This document shows positions 9,263-18,144 of a stretch of DNA of 64,000 nucleotides, piece by piece. Where the stretch lies: positions 39,240-103,239 of the IMG/VR virus record IMGVR_UViG_3300025264_002028. One strand, 5' to 3'. The notes under the pieces are model-generated. The model ran no database searches and was not told where the DNA came from. It saw nothing but the letters and a program-made list of their open reading frames with translations. Position numbers and translations under genes: made by a program. The stretch's first letter is position 1. Each line of letters begins with the position of its first letter. The stretch comes from a virus.

Positions 9263-10828
9263 TTAAATTTGGCACACTTTATTTACAATAATTCCACCAT
9301 CTTCTTTCTTGGATGTCTGTCCCATTAGGATCACCATGTTACCTTCGACTAAAAATTCCTTGTTTTTTTGGTAGTCTTCTGGGAATATGATGACTGAATC
9401 TAGTACGCCAGAGCTATCTTCCACTGATAAAAATGCCATAAGTTGTCCCGGATTTTTACCCTTTTTAGTCTTATATTCTCTTAAGGAATTAATCTGCACA
9501 GCCACATTTACTTTGCCTTTCATGTACCCAAGAGCTACATCTTTACATACAGTATTTACAAGGTTGCTTTGAACATAGTCTGTTTTACCGCAAGTTAAGG
9601 CGCATCCCATGTATTTCTCTTCCGTATCGGCAATCCATATGGGGTCATCTTTGATATCATAAAATGGGTTTTCTAGGGAGTTTTTGATATCTACTACTGT
9701 AATCAGTCTTCTAGAATTAATCTTGAGATTATTGATCATATATCCTATACATTGAATAAGAGTCTCATGGTTGGAATAATTCTCTTTGATATATTTTTGT
9801 TCTCTTGCAGATAGTTGTTTCCAGCTGTCAAACTCATATAGCATTTCATTTCTGTTCTTGTTATTATTTTTACCATTAAAAGCCCCTACAGAAATCAAAG
9901 CCACCACAGCCTGTTTATTCAAAATGGAACATAAGTTATTTAAAATATCAAGCCAATTCCAATCATCTATAGTCTTGTTCAAAATCTCTTCTGTTTCAGG
10001 AAGAAACTTGTTTATCTTATCACATTCTACTTCGCCCACATGTTTAACATTATTGATACCAAAGTAAATTGTTTTTGAGACAGACTGAAAGTTTTTATAT
10101 AGATGCTTCAAACGGGGAGGATATACTTCAATATCATTCATTTTAGCATCAGTCACTAGCTCTTTAATTTCTTGTTTGGGGTCTGGTTTTCTTTTTGCAT
10201 GATTAAGGTAAGTCTTAAAAAATCTCACGGGACGATAGCACTTACAGTATGCACTCCAATAGGCATTGATAGCATAGCTAACAGCGTGGGACTTGTTGAA
10301 AGCATAACGATTGGATTTTTCAATCCATGAAAAAATCTCTTCAGCGACTGCCGTAGTAACAGTGCCTTTATTTTTTGAGCCTTCTAGAAAAGACTTCTTG
10401 ACTTCTGTCATCAAGCCAGCTTTCTTTTTTCCGATAGCCTTACGTAATGAGTCGGCATCCTTTAGACTAAAACCTGCCAGTTCTTGAGCTATCATCATGG
10501 ACTGCTCTTGATAAACAAGCACCCCATATGTTTCTTCTAGGATGCGTTCTAAAGATTCATGTGGATATGTTACAGGATCAGTTTTGGATTTTCTATCTAC
10601 ATAATGTTGCGTCATAGACTTATCATCCGTAAAAGCTTTAAGACAGCCGGGACGGATTAGTGAAATAAGAGCGGCTAGTTCTTGAATATTTCGGGGGGCT
10701 ACCCTTCTAGCCCATGAACGTCCGAGTTGCGACTCTAGCTGAAATACTCCCTTTGTCCTACCATCACATATGAGATCCCACACCCTATCATCGTGAAAAT
10801 CGTTCATGTTAAACGTAAAATTCGCCAT
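9263..10828 (-). CDS. dnaE: DNA polymerase III alpha, C-terminal half (split DnaE)
   Basis: The 521-residue product begins exactly where the N-terminal half (11740-13287) ends in the DnaE alignment. It has DLICDGRTKGVFQLESQLG, fingers sequence YPHESLERILEETYGVLVYQEQ, GFSLKDADSLRKAIGKK and NRYAFNKSHAVSYAIN. A C-terminal OB fold (about 440-521) includes GVLDSVIIFPEDYQKN. The catalytic aspartates lie on the other subunit, so the two chains must assemble. Start ATG 10828 has AAGG 9 bases upstream; ATG 10807 is also possible. It overlaps the exonuclease gene by 20 bases. Confidence 0.9.
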   Translation of the reverse strand: MANFTFNMNDFHDDRVWDLICDGRTKGVFQLESQLGRSWARRVAPRNIQELAALISLIRPGCLKAFTDDKSMTQHYVDRKSKTDPVTYPHESLERILEETYGVLVYQEQSMMIAQELAGFSLKDADSLRKAIGKKKAGLMTEVKKSFLEGSKNKGTVTTAVAEEIFSWIEKSNRYAFNKSHAVSYAINAYWSAYCKCYRPVRFFKTYLNHAKRKPDPKQEIKELVTDAKMNDIEVYPPRLKHLYKNFQSVSKTIYFGINNVKHVGEVECDKINKFLPETEEILNKTIDDWNWLDILNNLCSILNKQAVVALISVGAFNGKNNNKNRNEMLYEFDSWKQLSAREQKYIKENYSNHETLIQCIGYMINNLKINSRRLITVVDIKNSLENPFYDIKDDPIWIADTEEKYMGCALTCGKTDYVQSNLVNTVCKDVALGYMKGKVNVAVQINSLREYKTKKGKNPGQLMAFLSVEDSSGVLDSVIIFPEDYQKNKEFLVEGNMVILMGQTSKKEDGGIIVNKVCQI

Positions 10829-11498
10829 TTGCAAAAGCCTTTTCAAATTTGGTTTTTTCTGCAAGCTTTCTTTGGAACTTCAAAAATTTAATTAAAATGT
10901 TAGCTGTATCCTTAACATCCTGAAGAGCATCGTGAGCTTTCTCTTTTGATTCTTCTGGGAAGCCAAAATATTCACGGAGGTAATCCATGTTTAAGGATTT
11001 TACATCTTTATTGTTTTCCGTCCATGAAAAAACCATGTCCATCAAATCAAGTTTAAAGATAGGATTAAAAAGTTTTTGTCTACCCTTAGTGTCGGTTGGC
11101 CCATGCTCTTCACACATTCGATGCACTATAGGCAAATCAAATCCAATAATATTATATCCGGCGGCTATTGGCGCAGTGTAACTAGATTTTCTGAAATTAT
11201 ATTTGTCACAGAACTGTCCAAATTTTTTCCAAACTGTCTTAGGGAGAGGTGCTTTCGCTAGTTTGTCCCTTGTCTTATGCGTAATTGTTAAAGCTTCATC
11301 TTCAAGCGGATCAACACCTGCCGCCACAGCCTTTTCCTCATCTACTATTGGCCTCATCTCACTATTAAAAACACCTCCGGGTTGAAGGGTTAATTTTCTA
11401 GCATGGATGGCAATTGCTGCTATCTGAGTAGGTTGCGTCATCAGTGGATTACGACTACCAGTTTCAAAATCGAAGACAATAATATCTCTATAGTTCAT
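10809..11498 (-). CDS. DnaQ-like 3'-5' exonuclease (proofreading)
   Basis: This 229-residue protein has the three DEDDh motifs: IVFDFETGSRNP (Exo I, about residues 7-18), YNIIGFDLPIVHRM (Exo II, about 111-124) and HDALQDVKDTANIL (Exo III, about 189-202). The expected role is proofreading for the split polymerase, since the gene lies between the two dnaE halves. It overlaps the small gene upstream by one base and dnaE-C by 20 bases. In most bacteria dnaQ is unlinked to dnaE, or the exonuclease is built into PolC, so this placement is unusual. Confidence 0.9.
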   Translation of the reverse strand: MNYRDIIVFDFETGSRNPLMTQPTQIAAIAIHARKLTLQPGGVFNSEMRPIVDEEKAVAAGVDPLEDEALTITHKTRDKLAKAPLPKTVWKKFGQFCDKYNFRKSSYTAPIAAGYNIIGFDLPIVHRMCEEHGPTDTKGRQKLFNPIFKLDLMDMVFSWTENNKDVKSLNMDYLREYFGFPEESKEKAHDALQDVKDTANILIKFLKFQRKLAEKTKFEKAFANGEFYV

Positions 11499-11737
11499 TA
11501 GGATGTCCCTTCTACAATTTCAAAGAATTTATCTAACGCATCATCAATATTTCTATATATTTTCGAGAACTTTACTTGTGAGCTACTTGCGTCTACTTGA
11601 TACATACCGTCTTTTCTATCTCTATACTCTGGGAGCATCTTTCTTAGGTCACACACTGAGATCTTATTATACTCTAGAGCGCACCCATAATAAATAACTG
11701 ATTTAAAGTCCTGCCTAAGGATGTTGTGGTCTCTCAT
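11498..11737 (-). CDS. Small hypothetical protein between polymerase genes
   Basis: This 79-residue protein begins MRDHNILRQDFKSVIYYGCA. I see no recognised motif. Its position, two bases after dnaE-N and overlapping the exonuclease start by one base, suggests co-translation with the polymerase subunits. A subunit-bridging role is speculative. Confidence 0.6.
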   Translation of the reverse strand: MRDHNILRQDFKSVIYYGCALEYNKISVCDLRKMLPEYRDRKDGMYQVDASSSQVKFSKIYRNIDDALDKFFEIVEGTS

Positions 11738-11739
11738 GT

Positions 11740-13287
11740 CTACTCCTTAATTTCCATAATTTTACTTAATAGATCAATACCTAATATATCAAACTTAACA
11801 TGTCCCTGACTTTCCAAGTCGCCCATTTCAAATGCAGCTATCATATTGCCGCTTTTATCCTGTGTCATAGGACAAATAGAATTCAGGCGATCCTTAGAAA
11901 TAATGACACCAGCAGCGTGTTTACCCATAGATTTGTTTGTACCCTCTATTCGTATGGCTTGTTCAAAAAGTGGCGCTAAGGAGCCTTCTAGGGCTCCCTC
12001 GTTGATCTTACACCACTTTCTAAGATTGTCTCCTTCGTTTAACAATGCCCATTTGATAATGGACCTTTCTTCCATACTTTCCAGCTGATCAGAAATATCT
12101 GCTTCGTTAGGAATACCCTTGGTGATCTCATTCATTTCAGCAAATGAAACGGCGTCATGCATTCTTAGTACTTCCTTAAGGGCTGCTCTTCCTTGTAGTC
12201 TACCAAATGTGATCATCTGAGACACTTTCTCTTCGCCATACTTTCTTTTAATATAATCTATTACTTCTTCTCGGTGTTCAGCTGGTACATCAATATCAAT
12301 ATCAGGTAGCGATATATATTCTTCGGTGTTTCTGCCTTCGTTATAGAATCTTTCAAAAATCAAATTATATTCAATAGGATCTACGTTAGTAATTCCTATA
12401 AGGTAGGATATTAAACAGCCAGCTGCTGATCCTCGACCGGGACCAGCGAGCCAACCCTCTGATTCAATATGTCTAATGATATCTTGTACAATAAGAAAAT
12501 ATCCTGAAAGATCTGCGCCAAATATGACATCTAGTTCCTTCTTTATTCTATCTACGTAGGCCTGTTTAGCCTGATCTGTTTTTACTTTACCTTGTGGAAT
12601 TAATAAACGTTTCCACCCTTTTCTACATAACTCTGTTAAATAATCGTTTTCTTCCATACCATCTGGACATACAAATTTAGGAAGCATCGGCTTCCTTAAG
12701 ATATCATATTCTTCACAGAGGTCAACTACTTGGTTCACTTTTTTGATTTCATTTGCATCAATACCCATACTTTCAAAGTCATCAGGAGAGGGGAGATAAA
12801 ATTCATCTGAATCAAAGAAGCGTCTGTCAGCCCCTTCTAGTTTCTTTTCTACTTTAGATAGAGTGGTTTTCATCCCAGAGCATAGTAATATTCTTTGTAG
12901 AATAGCATCTTCTTTCTGGGCATAATAGATTTCTCTTTCTCGTAGTGGTGAATCTAGTCGATACAGATTATCCTTTTTAGTCATCTTCTCTAATGTCGTA
13001 TTAAAATTGTCTGTACCTATGGTTCCGGTTAGCTCTATCAGATCAAACCAGCCCGCTTTGTTTTTTGCTAAGAGACTAAAGTCGCCAAAATCACATCCTA
13101 TAATTGGTTTAATATCCTCGGCTTGACACGCTTTATAAAAATTTACGGCGCCCGACAGTGATTTATAGTCAGTAATAGCGCACGCTTTATATCCATACTC
13201 CTTACATTTAGATACGATTTCATCAGGCTTACAAAAACCCCGAAGAAGACTGTAGTGCGTGTGTATACAGAGAGGAGCCCAGTTCAC
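11740..13287 (-). CDS. dnaE: DNA polymerase III alpha, N-terminal half with PHP and palm
   Basis: This 515-residue protein carries the PHP domain (CIHTHYSLLRG, residues 7-17; ACAITDY) and the palm with GPGRGSAAG (282-290). LPDIDIDV supplies D331 and D333, and VKFDILG supplies D500. These correspond to the three catalytic aspartates of DnaE. The chain stops 15 residues after D500, before the fingers, which are encoded at 9263-10828. The start is GTG at 13287 with GAGGA 8 bases upstream. The split falls in a loop and nothing essential appears lost. Confidence 0.92.
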   Translation of the reverse strand: MNWAPLCIHTHYSLLRGFCKPDEIVSKCKEYGYKACAITDYKSLSGAVNFYKACQAEDIKPIIGCDFGDFSLLAKNKAGWFDLIELTGTIGTDNFNTTLEKMTKKDNLYRLDSPLREREIYYAQKEDAILQRILLCSGMKTTLSKVEKKLEGADRRFFDSDEFYLPSPDDFESMGIDANEIKKVNQVVDLCEEYDILRKPMLPKFVCPDGMEENDYLTELCRKGWKRLLIPQGKVKTDQAKQAYVDRIKKELDVIFGADLSGYFLIVQDIIRHIESEGWLAGPGRGSAAGCLISYLIGITNVDPIEYNLIFERFYNEGRNTEEYISLPDIDIDVPAEHREEVIDYIKRKYGEEKVSQMITFGRLQGRAALKEVLRMHDAVSFAEMNEITKGIPNEADISDQLESMEERSIIKWALLNEGDNLRKWCKINEGALEGSLAPLFEQAIRIEGTNKSMGKHAAGVIISKDRLNSICPMTQDKSGNMIAAFEMGDLESQGHVKFDILGIDLLSKIMEIKE

Positions 13288-13288
13288 T

Positions 13289-13465
13289 TCAACAATCCTC
13301 GTATAAATTCTTAAGCATTTTTAAACTAACTGCCAATGATTCATTTTCTGTATACTTTCCTACTTGTTCATAAAGACGTGTTGTTATTTTTTTTGCCGTC
13401 TCAACATCAATAAACTCATTAATTATACCAAATATTTGGCGCGCTTCGTAGTTATTAGTTGGCAT
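13289..13465 (-). CDS. Small hypothetical protein
   Basis: The 58-residue protein starts MPTNNYEARQIFGIINEF and is mostly helical and charged. I chose ATG 13465 because AAGGA sits about 7 bases upstream and the overlap with the upstream nuclease gene is then 11 bases. A longer frame starting at 13546 would run through that gene. It lies immediately before the dnaE-N start. No family recognised. Confidence 0.6.
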   Translation of the reverse strand: MPTNNYEARQIFGIINEFIDVETAKKITTRLYEQVGKYTENESLAVSLKMLKNLYEDC

Positions 13466-13976
13466 TAATTTTTCCTTTTTTCTTTCTAAACTTTTTAAGA
13501 TCTGAAATAGCCACGTTATAACAATTTGCCTTGACCCTAAATCCATTTGATGGGTCAGTCTGTCCCTTACGCAACTTGTGCGCGCTCCTAAAATAATCCT
13601 CCTTTGCTAACCAACCTAATAACCAAGCCCTCCCCCATTTTCCACTTTTATATTCCACCCTTACAAACGCATACCTATCACACTCTTGCTTAGTATTATA
13701 GGCAGCCACGCTGCATTCGTAAAATGGTTTAGGTTCACTCGTACATCTTTTGGTTTTGACATCGTATTTGATTTTACTCGATGCTGTTTCGTAGAGAATA
13801 TCGTAGTCGTAAGTATTTGATACTATACCATTGATTATCTCATTGGCAACCTCTTCTCCTAAAAATCCAGCAATATTTCCGTCGCCAGCAGTTATGGAGT
13901 TCTTTAGTTTACCCATACTACGTGCCTTACGCCAAGCCCGCTGTTTCATTTTTTCTGTAATTGCTATTTCAATCAT
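13455..13976 (-). CDS. PD-(D/E)XK-type endonuclease-like protein
   Basis: This 173-residue protein begins MIEIAITEKMKQRAW. It has GFLGEEVANEII, YDYDILYE and then KYDVKTKRC, in the spacing of a PD-(D/E)XK nuclease core (E, D...D-x-K). It resembles small phage or restriction-type endonucleases. ATG 13976 follows GGAGATAA, a clear RBS. Its place beside replication genes suggests DNA processing or host-DNA degradation; substrate unknown. Confidence 0.6.
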   Translation of the reverse strand: MIEIAITEKMKQRAWRKARSMGKLKNSITAGDGNIAGFLGEEVANEIINGIVSNTYDYDILYETASSKIKYDVKTKRCTSEPKPFYECSVAAYNTKQECDRYAFVRVEYKSGKWGRAWLLGWLAKEDYFRSAHKLRKGQTDPSNGFRVKANCYNVAISDLKKFRKKKGKINAN

Positions 13977-13978
13977 AT

Positions 13979-14581
13979 TTATCTCCAAACAAAAATATCC
14001 CAACTTCTTAATTCCGTAGTGTAGTTTTCATGTTTAAACATGTCTAGTATTAATTCTGTATCGGGACCATTTGCTTCTACAGTCCAGCATTTAATGTCAT
14101 ATTCTGTAAAATTAAATGTTTCTAATATTTCTTTTTCAAACCCTTCTACATCTATACTAATATAATCTATGGTAGAAGGCGCTCCATGTTTTTGCAATAA
14201 ATTATTTAAGCTAATTGTTGTGAGATGGTGCTGCGGGTAACGAAAACAATTATTATCGTAATCTTTTACATAGCCAAAAGGAGCTACCGCAGATAGCATC
14301 GGATCTTCCTCATGCGCATAAAATGGTACAGTTATACCGCTTGTATCCAACACAGGAGAATTTTCTAAGGAGCATGTTCTATTTTCTTTTAATTTTATAA
14401 ATGACTCTGGGTTTGCTTCCACACATATTCCATACCAACCAAAATCTTTTTCCAAGGTATAGGTGTTAGATAGCTCAATACCATCATGAGCACCTATGTC
14501 AACAAAAAATCCTCCAGTTTTGTTATCATGCCTATCTAGCACCCACTTGTCCTGTCCTATTTGAGAATAAAAAATATTCAT
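13979..14581 (-). CDS. FkbM family SAM-dependent methyltransferase
   Basis: This 200-residue protein starts MNIFYSQIGQDKWVLDRHDN. It has the SAM-binding motif GGFFVDIGAHDGIELSNT (about 23-40), GICVEANPESF and IDYISIDVEGFEKEIL, the diagnostic pattern of FkbM methyltransferases that O-methylate sugars and other acceptors. ATG 14581 is preferred over an upstream TTG. It lies apart from the glycosyltransferase clusters, next to a 2OG dioxygenase. Confidence 0.88.
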   Translation of the reverse strand: MNIFYSQIGQDKWVLDRHDNKTGGFFVDIGAHDGIELSNTYTLEKDFGWYGICVEANPESFIKLKENRTCSLENSPVLDTSGITVPFYAHEEDPMLSAVAPFGYVKDYDNNCFRYPQHHLTTISLNNLLQKHGAPSTIDYISIDVEGFEKEILETFNFTEYDIKCWTVEANGPDTELILDMFKHENYTTELRSWDIFVWR

Positions 14582-14585
14582 TTGT

Positions 14586-15233
14586 TTACCATGCAAGTAG
14601 TTTATTAGCCACCTTGGTTGTTAGAATAAACACATCCATATAACCATCACTATTTTGGTCAAGAGATTTAATGGGACGCCCATGATGCCATAATTTTTTA
14701 TCGTCCATTGTTACCATATATCCCGCCTCTAATGGCAAATAAATAAAGGGTTCCTCGTCTTTTTCCATATAAACTAAAAGATGGCCGCCTTCTATGTTAT
14801 GTCTTGCTATTCCTACCGTTGCTATGAAATCATTTCCATCTTGGTGTACGCCTTCTGGAGAAATTGGGGTTTCCTCATATAGTGTAACAATACGCATTTG
14901 ATGTATCTCAACAAGAGTAGTATAAGGAAGAGAATTCACCATTCTAAATTGATAAATTATCTCTTTCATGCCGTCGCTATAGAGCGCACTCTCATCAATA
15001 TTTTCAAATTTTCTTTCAACATTACCTTGAAAGTTATTATATTTGTCTGTCTGCATAAATTGATTAATAGGAAGTGCTTTAATAGCTGTAGGTTCTACCA
15101 TGAGTTCTACCACAGAATATCGTCGCAATCTATATTTGCCATCCTTATGTTCTGTGGAAGGCAGATGATTAAATGAGGGAGACAAATCTTGTACCGTAGA
15201 ATCCGTTAATTTATCTAATCGTAAAAGACTCAT
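14586..15233 (-). CDS. 2-oxoglutarate/Fe(II) dioxygenase family protein
   Basis: This 215-residue protein carries ISPEGVHQDGNDFIATVG (about 128-145) with an HxD iron-binding pair, NIEGGHLLVY, and a distal histidine in KKLWHHGRPI (about 183-192). The pattern matches the 2OG-Fe dioxygenase family (PF10014) that includes amino-acid hydroxylases such as L-isoleucine 4-hydroxylase. The substrate here is unknown: a free amino acid, a nucleotide or a virion protein are all possible. It sits between FkbM and a RecB-like nuclease. Confidence 0.72.
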   Translation of the reverse strand: MSLLRLDKLTDSTVQDLSPSFNHLPSTEHKDGKYRLRRYSVVELMVEPTAIKALPINQFMQTDKYNNFQGNVERKFENIDESALYSDGMKEIIYQFRMVNSLPYTTLVEIHQMRIVTLYEETPISPEGVHQDGNDFIATVGIARHNIEGGHLLVYMEKDEEPFIYLPLEAGYMVTMDDKKLWHHGRPIKSLDQNSDGYMDVFILTTKVANKLLAW

Positions 15234-15251
15234 ACTACATTCCTTTTTCTG

Positions 15252-16271
15252 TTAGCCCGGCGCTTCATAATGGCCAATACTAAAATCCTTTTTAGTGCAA
15301 TTGCCAACTGTGTCTTTCATACTGCTTCCTTTCAGCTCTTCTTCAATATACTGACACATTGATTTGTTAGTTCCGGGCCATTTGTTTTTGTAAAAATGAC
15401 ATAATTTTGTACACTTCCAGTGGTTGCGATTTTTTGAAATAGGAAGAGGCTTATCGTTCTTTTGTATTTGTTGAAATCTTTTCCCTAGCATGTATAAAAA
15501 TTTATTTTGATCGTTTCTATCAAAACACATACTAAACGGACCCCCATCCCTAATATAAAATATAGACATAATAGCTTGATCATATTGTGGAAACATCTTA
15601 GATATAGCGTAATTATACAATAGTAATTGAGGATCTTCAATCAATTTCTCATAAGTTTTTTCTTCTCCGGTAGCCCAGTTTAATCTACGTCCTGTTTTCC
15701 AATCAATAACTTCTATAGTGTTATCATCTACTTGTGTAACCAAATCAATAGTTCCCTTGATGGCTAGTCTTCCGTTTATTTTTTTTCCGTCTGGCATTTT
15801 ATAAGAATACTCAGCCCAATCTTCTTCTATGGGAATGTCAAATTGAGGCTCACTAGCAATGACATTTCTATTGCGAGGATCAAATTGTCCATCATTATAT
15901 TCTAAGGCATCCCAAGTTGATTTCTTGCAAAAGTTAAAATCTGCATTTGTATAATTATGAATACACGTACTAGTGTAGTAGTCATAACTTAAATCCAACA
16001 AATTATTAACAAATTTCTTAGTGCTAAGTTGTTTCTTAGAGAACTGGATTTTTCCAAGGGCATCATCAGTAATAGACATCTGTTTGTTTTCTTTACGCTG
16101 CATTCTTTTTTTACAGGAGGCTAGGCATTCCATGACCTTATGAACAATGGTGCCCAGTTGGGCCTTTTTTCCAGAAATAGATTGATGACCTAATACATAT
16201 GTAATAAAATATTGCATTTGGCAATAATCATAATTGTTGTAGGACGAACTACGAATGTATGTTACTATCAT
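15252..16271 (-). CDS. RecB/AddB-like nuclease with probable Fe-S cluster
   Basis: This 339-residue PD-(D/E)XK nuclease has KKAQLGTIVHKVMECLA (helix with catalytic H), then IKGTIDLV and TIEVIDWKTGRR, giving the D...D-x-K site. Cys17 (YDYCQMQYF) plus three cysteines near the C-terminus (CTKLC...SMC, roughly 290-310) match the 4Fe-4S staple of AddB/Cas4-type nucleases. It probably processes DNA ends for replication or recombination. The start codon overlaps the stop of the dNMP kinase gene (ATGA). No CRISPR array is near, so a Cas4 role is not indicated. Confidence 0.85.
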   Translation of the reverse strand: MIVTYIRSSSYNNYDYCQMQYFITYVLGHQSISGKKAQLGTIVHKVMECLASCKKRMQRKENKQMSITDDALGKIQFSKKQLSTKKFVNNLLDLSYDYYTSTCIHNYTNADFNFCKKSTWDALEYNDGQFDPRNRNVIASEPQFDIPIEEDWAEYSYKMPDGKKINGRLAIKGTIDLVTQVDDNTIEVIDWKTGRRLNWATGEEKTYEKLIEDPQLLLYNYAISKMFPQYDQAIMSIFYIRDGGPFSMCFDRNDQNKFLYMLGKRFQQIQKNDKPLPISKNRNHWKCTKLCHFYKNKWPGTNKSMCQYIEEELKGSSMKDTVGNCTKKDFSIGHYEAPG

Positions 16272-17104
16272 GGGCTCTCTTTAAATTTATGGATTCCACC
16301 TACAAGTTCTTTGTTAACTTTAGGTTCTGGTTCTGGTTTTTGTATTACATTGCCCAACCATCCCCAGCTATCTAACGTTTTTACAAGTTCTACATTTGTT
16401 TCATAGATACTTAAATTCTGGTTATCTATAACAGCATCCCAATCTTCCCAGTTTTCCAAGGCTGTTTCACTAGTATGTTTATCTTTTGTGTCTTTATGTC
16501 TAGTTAATTTAATTACCTTACCACCAGCATTTTGAATCGCTTCTGCTTCATTTGGAAATCTACAATCACTGATGATTGCCACTAAAGGGTTTTCTCTTTC
16601 TATTTGGTCTATTGTGGTATCTGTCCAAATATTTTCCTTAATGGTTCTACAAATATCACTACCAAAATATTGTAGAAATTCCCTAGCGCTCATTTGTCCC
16701 GAGGAAGACTTTTTGCATCCGGGCATATTTTCCCACCTCATTGGTATCATAGTGTTTTTTTGTCTGTCGGTGCCGTAACACTGTATTCGGGTCAAACCAA
16801 ATAAAGCTATAGACATTTCCTTAAGGGTGGTAGCAAATGCATAATGCTTTACAAAGGGCCACATGTTATTAGACGCCCACTCGGCAAATTCTAGGTCACT
16901 CCTAGTAATATCCAGAAGGCCTTGGTTTTGCTGTTCATGACCTTCGGCATCTATAGTTTTTGTGTCTACAGCCAATCCACCATCTTCAGTAATAGAAAAA
17001 TTATCTACAATATGGTGTGATCTCAGTTGGTAACCATGTAAAAAATTACAGCAAGTGTTTTTGCCAGACTGTTTGGTACCAGCAAAAGCAAGAATTCTGT
17101 TCAT
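16268..17104 (-). CDS. Deoxynucleoside monophosphate kinase (T4 gp1-like)
   Basis: This 278-residue protein opens with a P-loop, AFAGTKQSGKNTCCNFL (about 6-22). It also contains KEMSIALFGL, SAREFLQYFGSD and VAIISDCRFPNEAEAI, motifs of the phage deoxynucleotide monophosphate kinase family. It would convert dNMPs to dNDPs, complementing dUTPase, ThyX and ribonucleotide reductase in this genome. ATGA overlaps join it to both the nuclease and the primase genes. Confidence 0.82.
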   Translation of the reverse strand: MNRILAFAGTKQSGKNTCCNFLHGYQLRSHHIVDNFSITEDGGLAVDTKTIDAEGHEQQNQGLLDITRSDLEFAEWASNNMWPFVKHYAFATTLKEMSIALFGLTRIQCYGTDRQKNTMIPMRWENMPGCKKSSSGQMSAREFLQYFGSDICRTIKENIWTDTTIDQIERENPLVAIISDCRFPNEAEAIQNAGGKVIKLTRHKDTKDKHTSETALENWEDWDAVIDNQNLSIYETNVELVKTLDSWGWLGNVIQKPEPEPKVNKELVGGIHKFKESP

Positions 17105-18144
17105 AGAGATGCTCCTTGGATTTGGTCACTAAGTTCTTCTTTGATTTTCTCAATAGTCATATCTCCAACATCTTTTTCGGAGATCTTAGGACGATAATAA
17201 TTAAATCTTCTTCCGCCTTTTTCGGCTATTTGTTCAGCTGCCTTCTCGCCCGCTTCATCAGAATCCGTAAGAATCACTACATTTAGTGCTCCACTTTGTT
17301 CTAACAATACCAATTGATCATCAGTGAGGCTGGCTCCGAAGATTCCAACCGTATTTGGAAAACCAGCCTCATGCATTTTCCATACGTCTCCTTGACCTTC
17401 TACTAAGATAACGGTACCAGTTTTTCTAACGTGCTCAAGAGCTAAGTTTAAACCGTAAAGATAGGATTTTCGGAAGCCCTTACTATGTAACCACTTAGGC
17501 TGCATGTCTGGAGATGTTGATCTACCAACGCATCCAACATAATTATAGTCTTCATCGTAGATTGGAACAACAATTCTTCCTGACATTGGCCTATTTTTTT
17601 CTAAACAAAGTCCCACATCAAACAAATCAAGCGTTTCTGGATAATATCCTCTGTTAATATAATATTTAGCGGGTATATTTATTCTTCTGCGTACCTCTTC
17701 TCGTTTGACAGGATGTGAAAAACGTTGGGGTTTTCTTTCAAAAACCTCAAGCAACTTCAACTCTTTATTTATTTCTAGGGGTTCACTATAAGTCTCTAGG
17801 TTCTCAATTTTTGTATCAAGAAATTTGAGGCAGTATTCAAATGCCGTTATCAGGTTGACTTCTTTATCAAGACGATGATTTAATACACCACGCACAAAAC
17901 CCAACAGGCTAGAAGCAAAATCCTCTTCACACTGTCGTGTCCAACATTTCCAATTTCCCTTGATGACATCCCCATCTGTAAAAATAGAACACCCTTCAGG
18001 ATTATCTCCCCCATGTATTGGACATGGAAAGACAAGCCTATTGTGGTGTTCCACGGGCTCTATTTCAAAATGGTCTAATAGATCTGACACTCTATCAAAC
18101 AGCTGATTAGACAGATGCGATATCTGTGGCTTCGTAATCTTCAT
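17101..18144 (-). CDS. dnaG: DnaG-type primase with zinc finger and TOPRIM
   Basis: The 347-residue protein has an N-terminal zinc finger (FPCPIHGGDNPEGCS...WKCWTRQC, about 39-75). Its TOPRIM domain has VILVEGQGDVWKMHEAG (about 248) and VVILTDSDEAGEKAA (about 290). It is shorter than cellular DnaG and has no clear helicase-binding C-domain. ATG 18144 is used; the longer frame starts with TTG. It overlaps the DnaB-like helicase gene by 38 bases, so primase and helicase are made together. Confidence 0.9.
   Translation of the reverse strand: MKITKPQISHLSNQLFDRVSDLLDHFEIEPVEHHNRLVFPCPIHGGDNPEGCSIFTDGDVIKGNWKCWTRQCEEDFASSLLGFVRGVLNHRLDKEVNLITAFEYCLKFLDTKIENLETYSEPLEINKELKLLEVFERKPQRFSHPVKREEVRRRINIPAKYYINRGYYPETLDLFDVGLCLEKNRPMSGRIVVPIYDEDYNYVGCVGRSTSPDMQPKWLHSKGFRKSYLYGLNLALEHVRKTGTVILVEGQGDVWKMHEAGFPNTVGIFGASLTDDQLVLLEQSGALNVVILTDSDEAGEKAAEQIAEKGGRRFNYYRPKISEKDVGDMTIEKIKEELSDQIQGASL

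Noticed and set aside
9263-13287. Intein or intron as cause of the dnaE split
   Set aside because: No intein block motifs at the ends of either half and the intervening sequence is two ordinary genes.
15252-16271. Cas4-like nuclease as a sign of CRISPR
   Set aside because: No repeats with regular spacing and no other cas genes in the window; AddB/RecB-type phage nuclease is sufficient.
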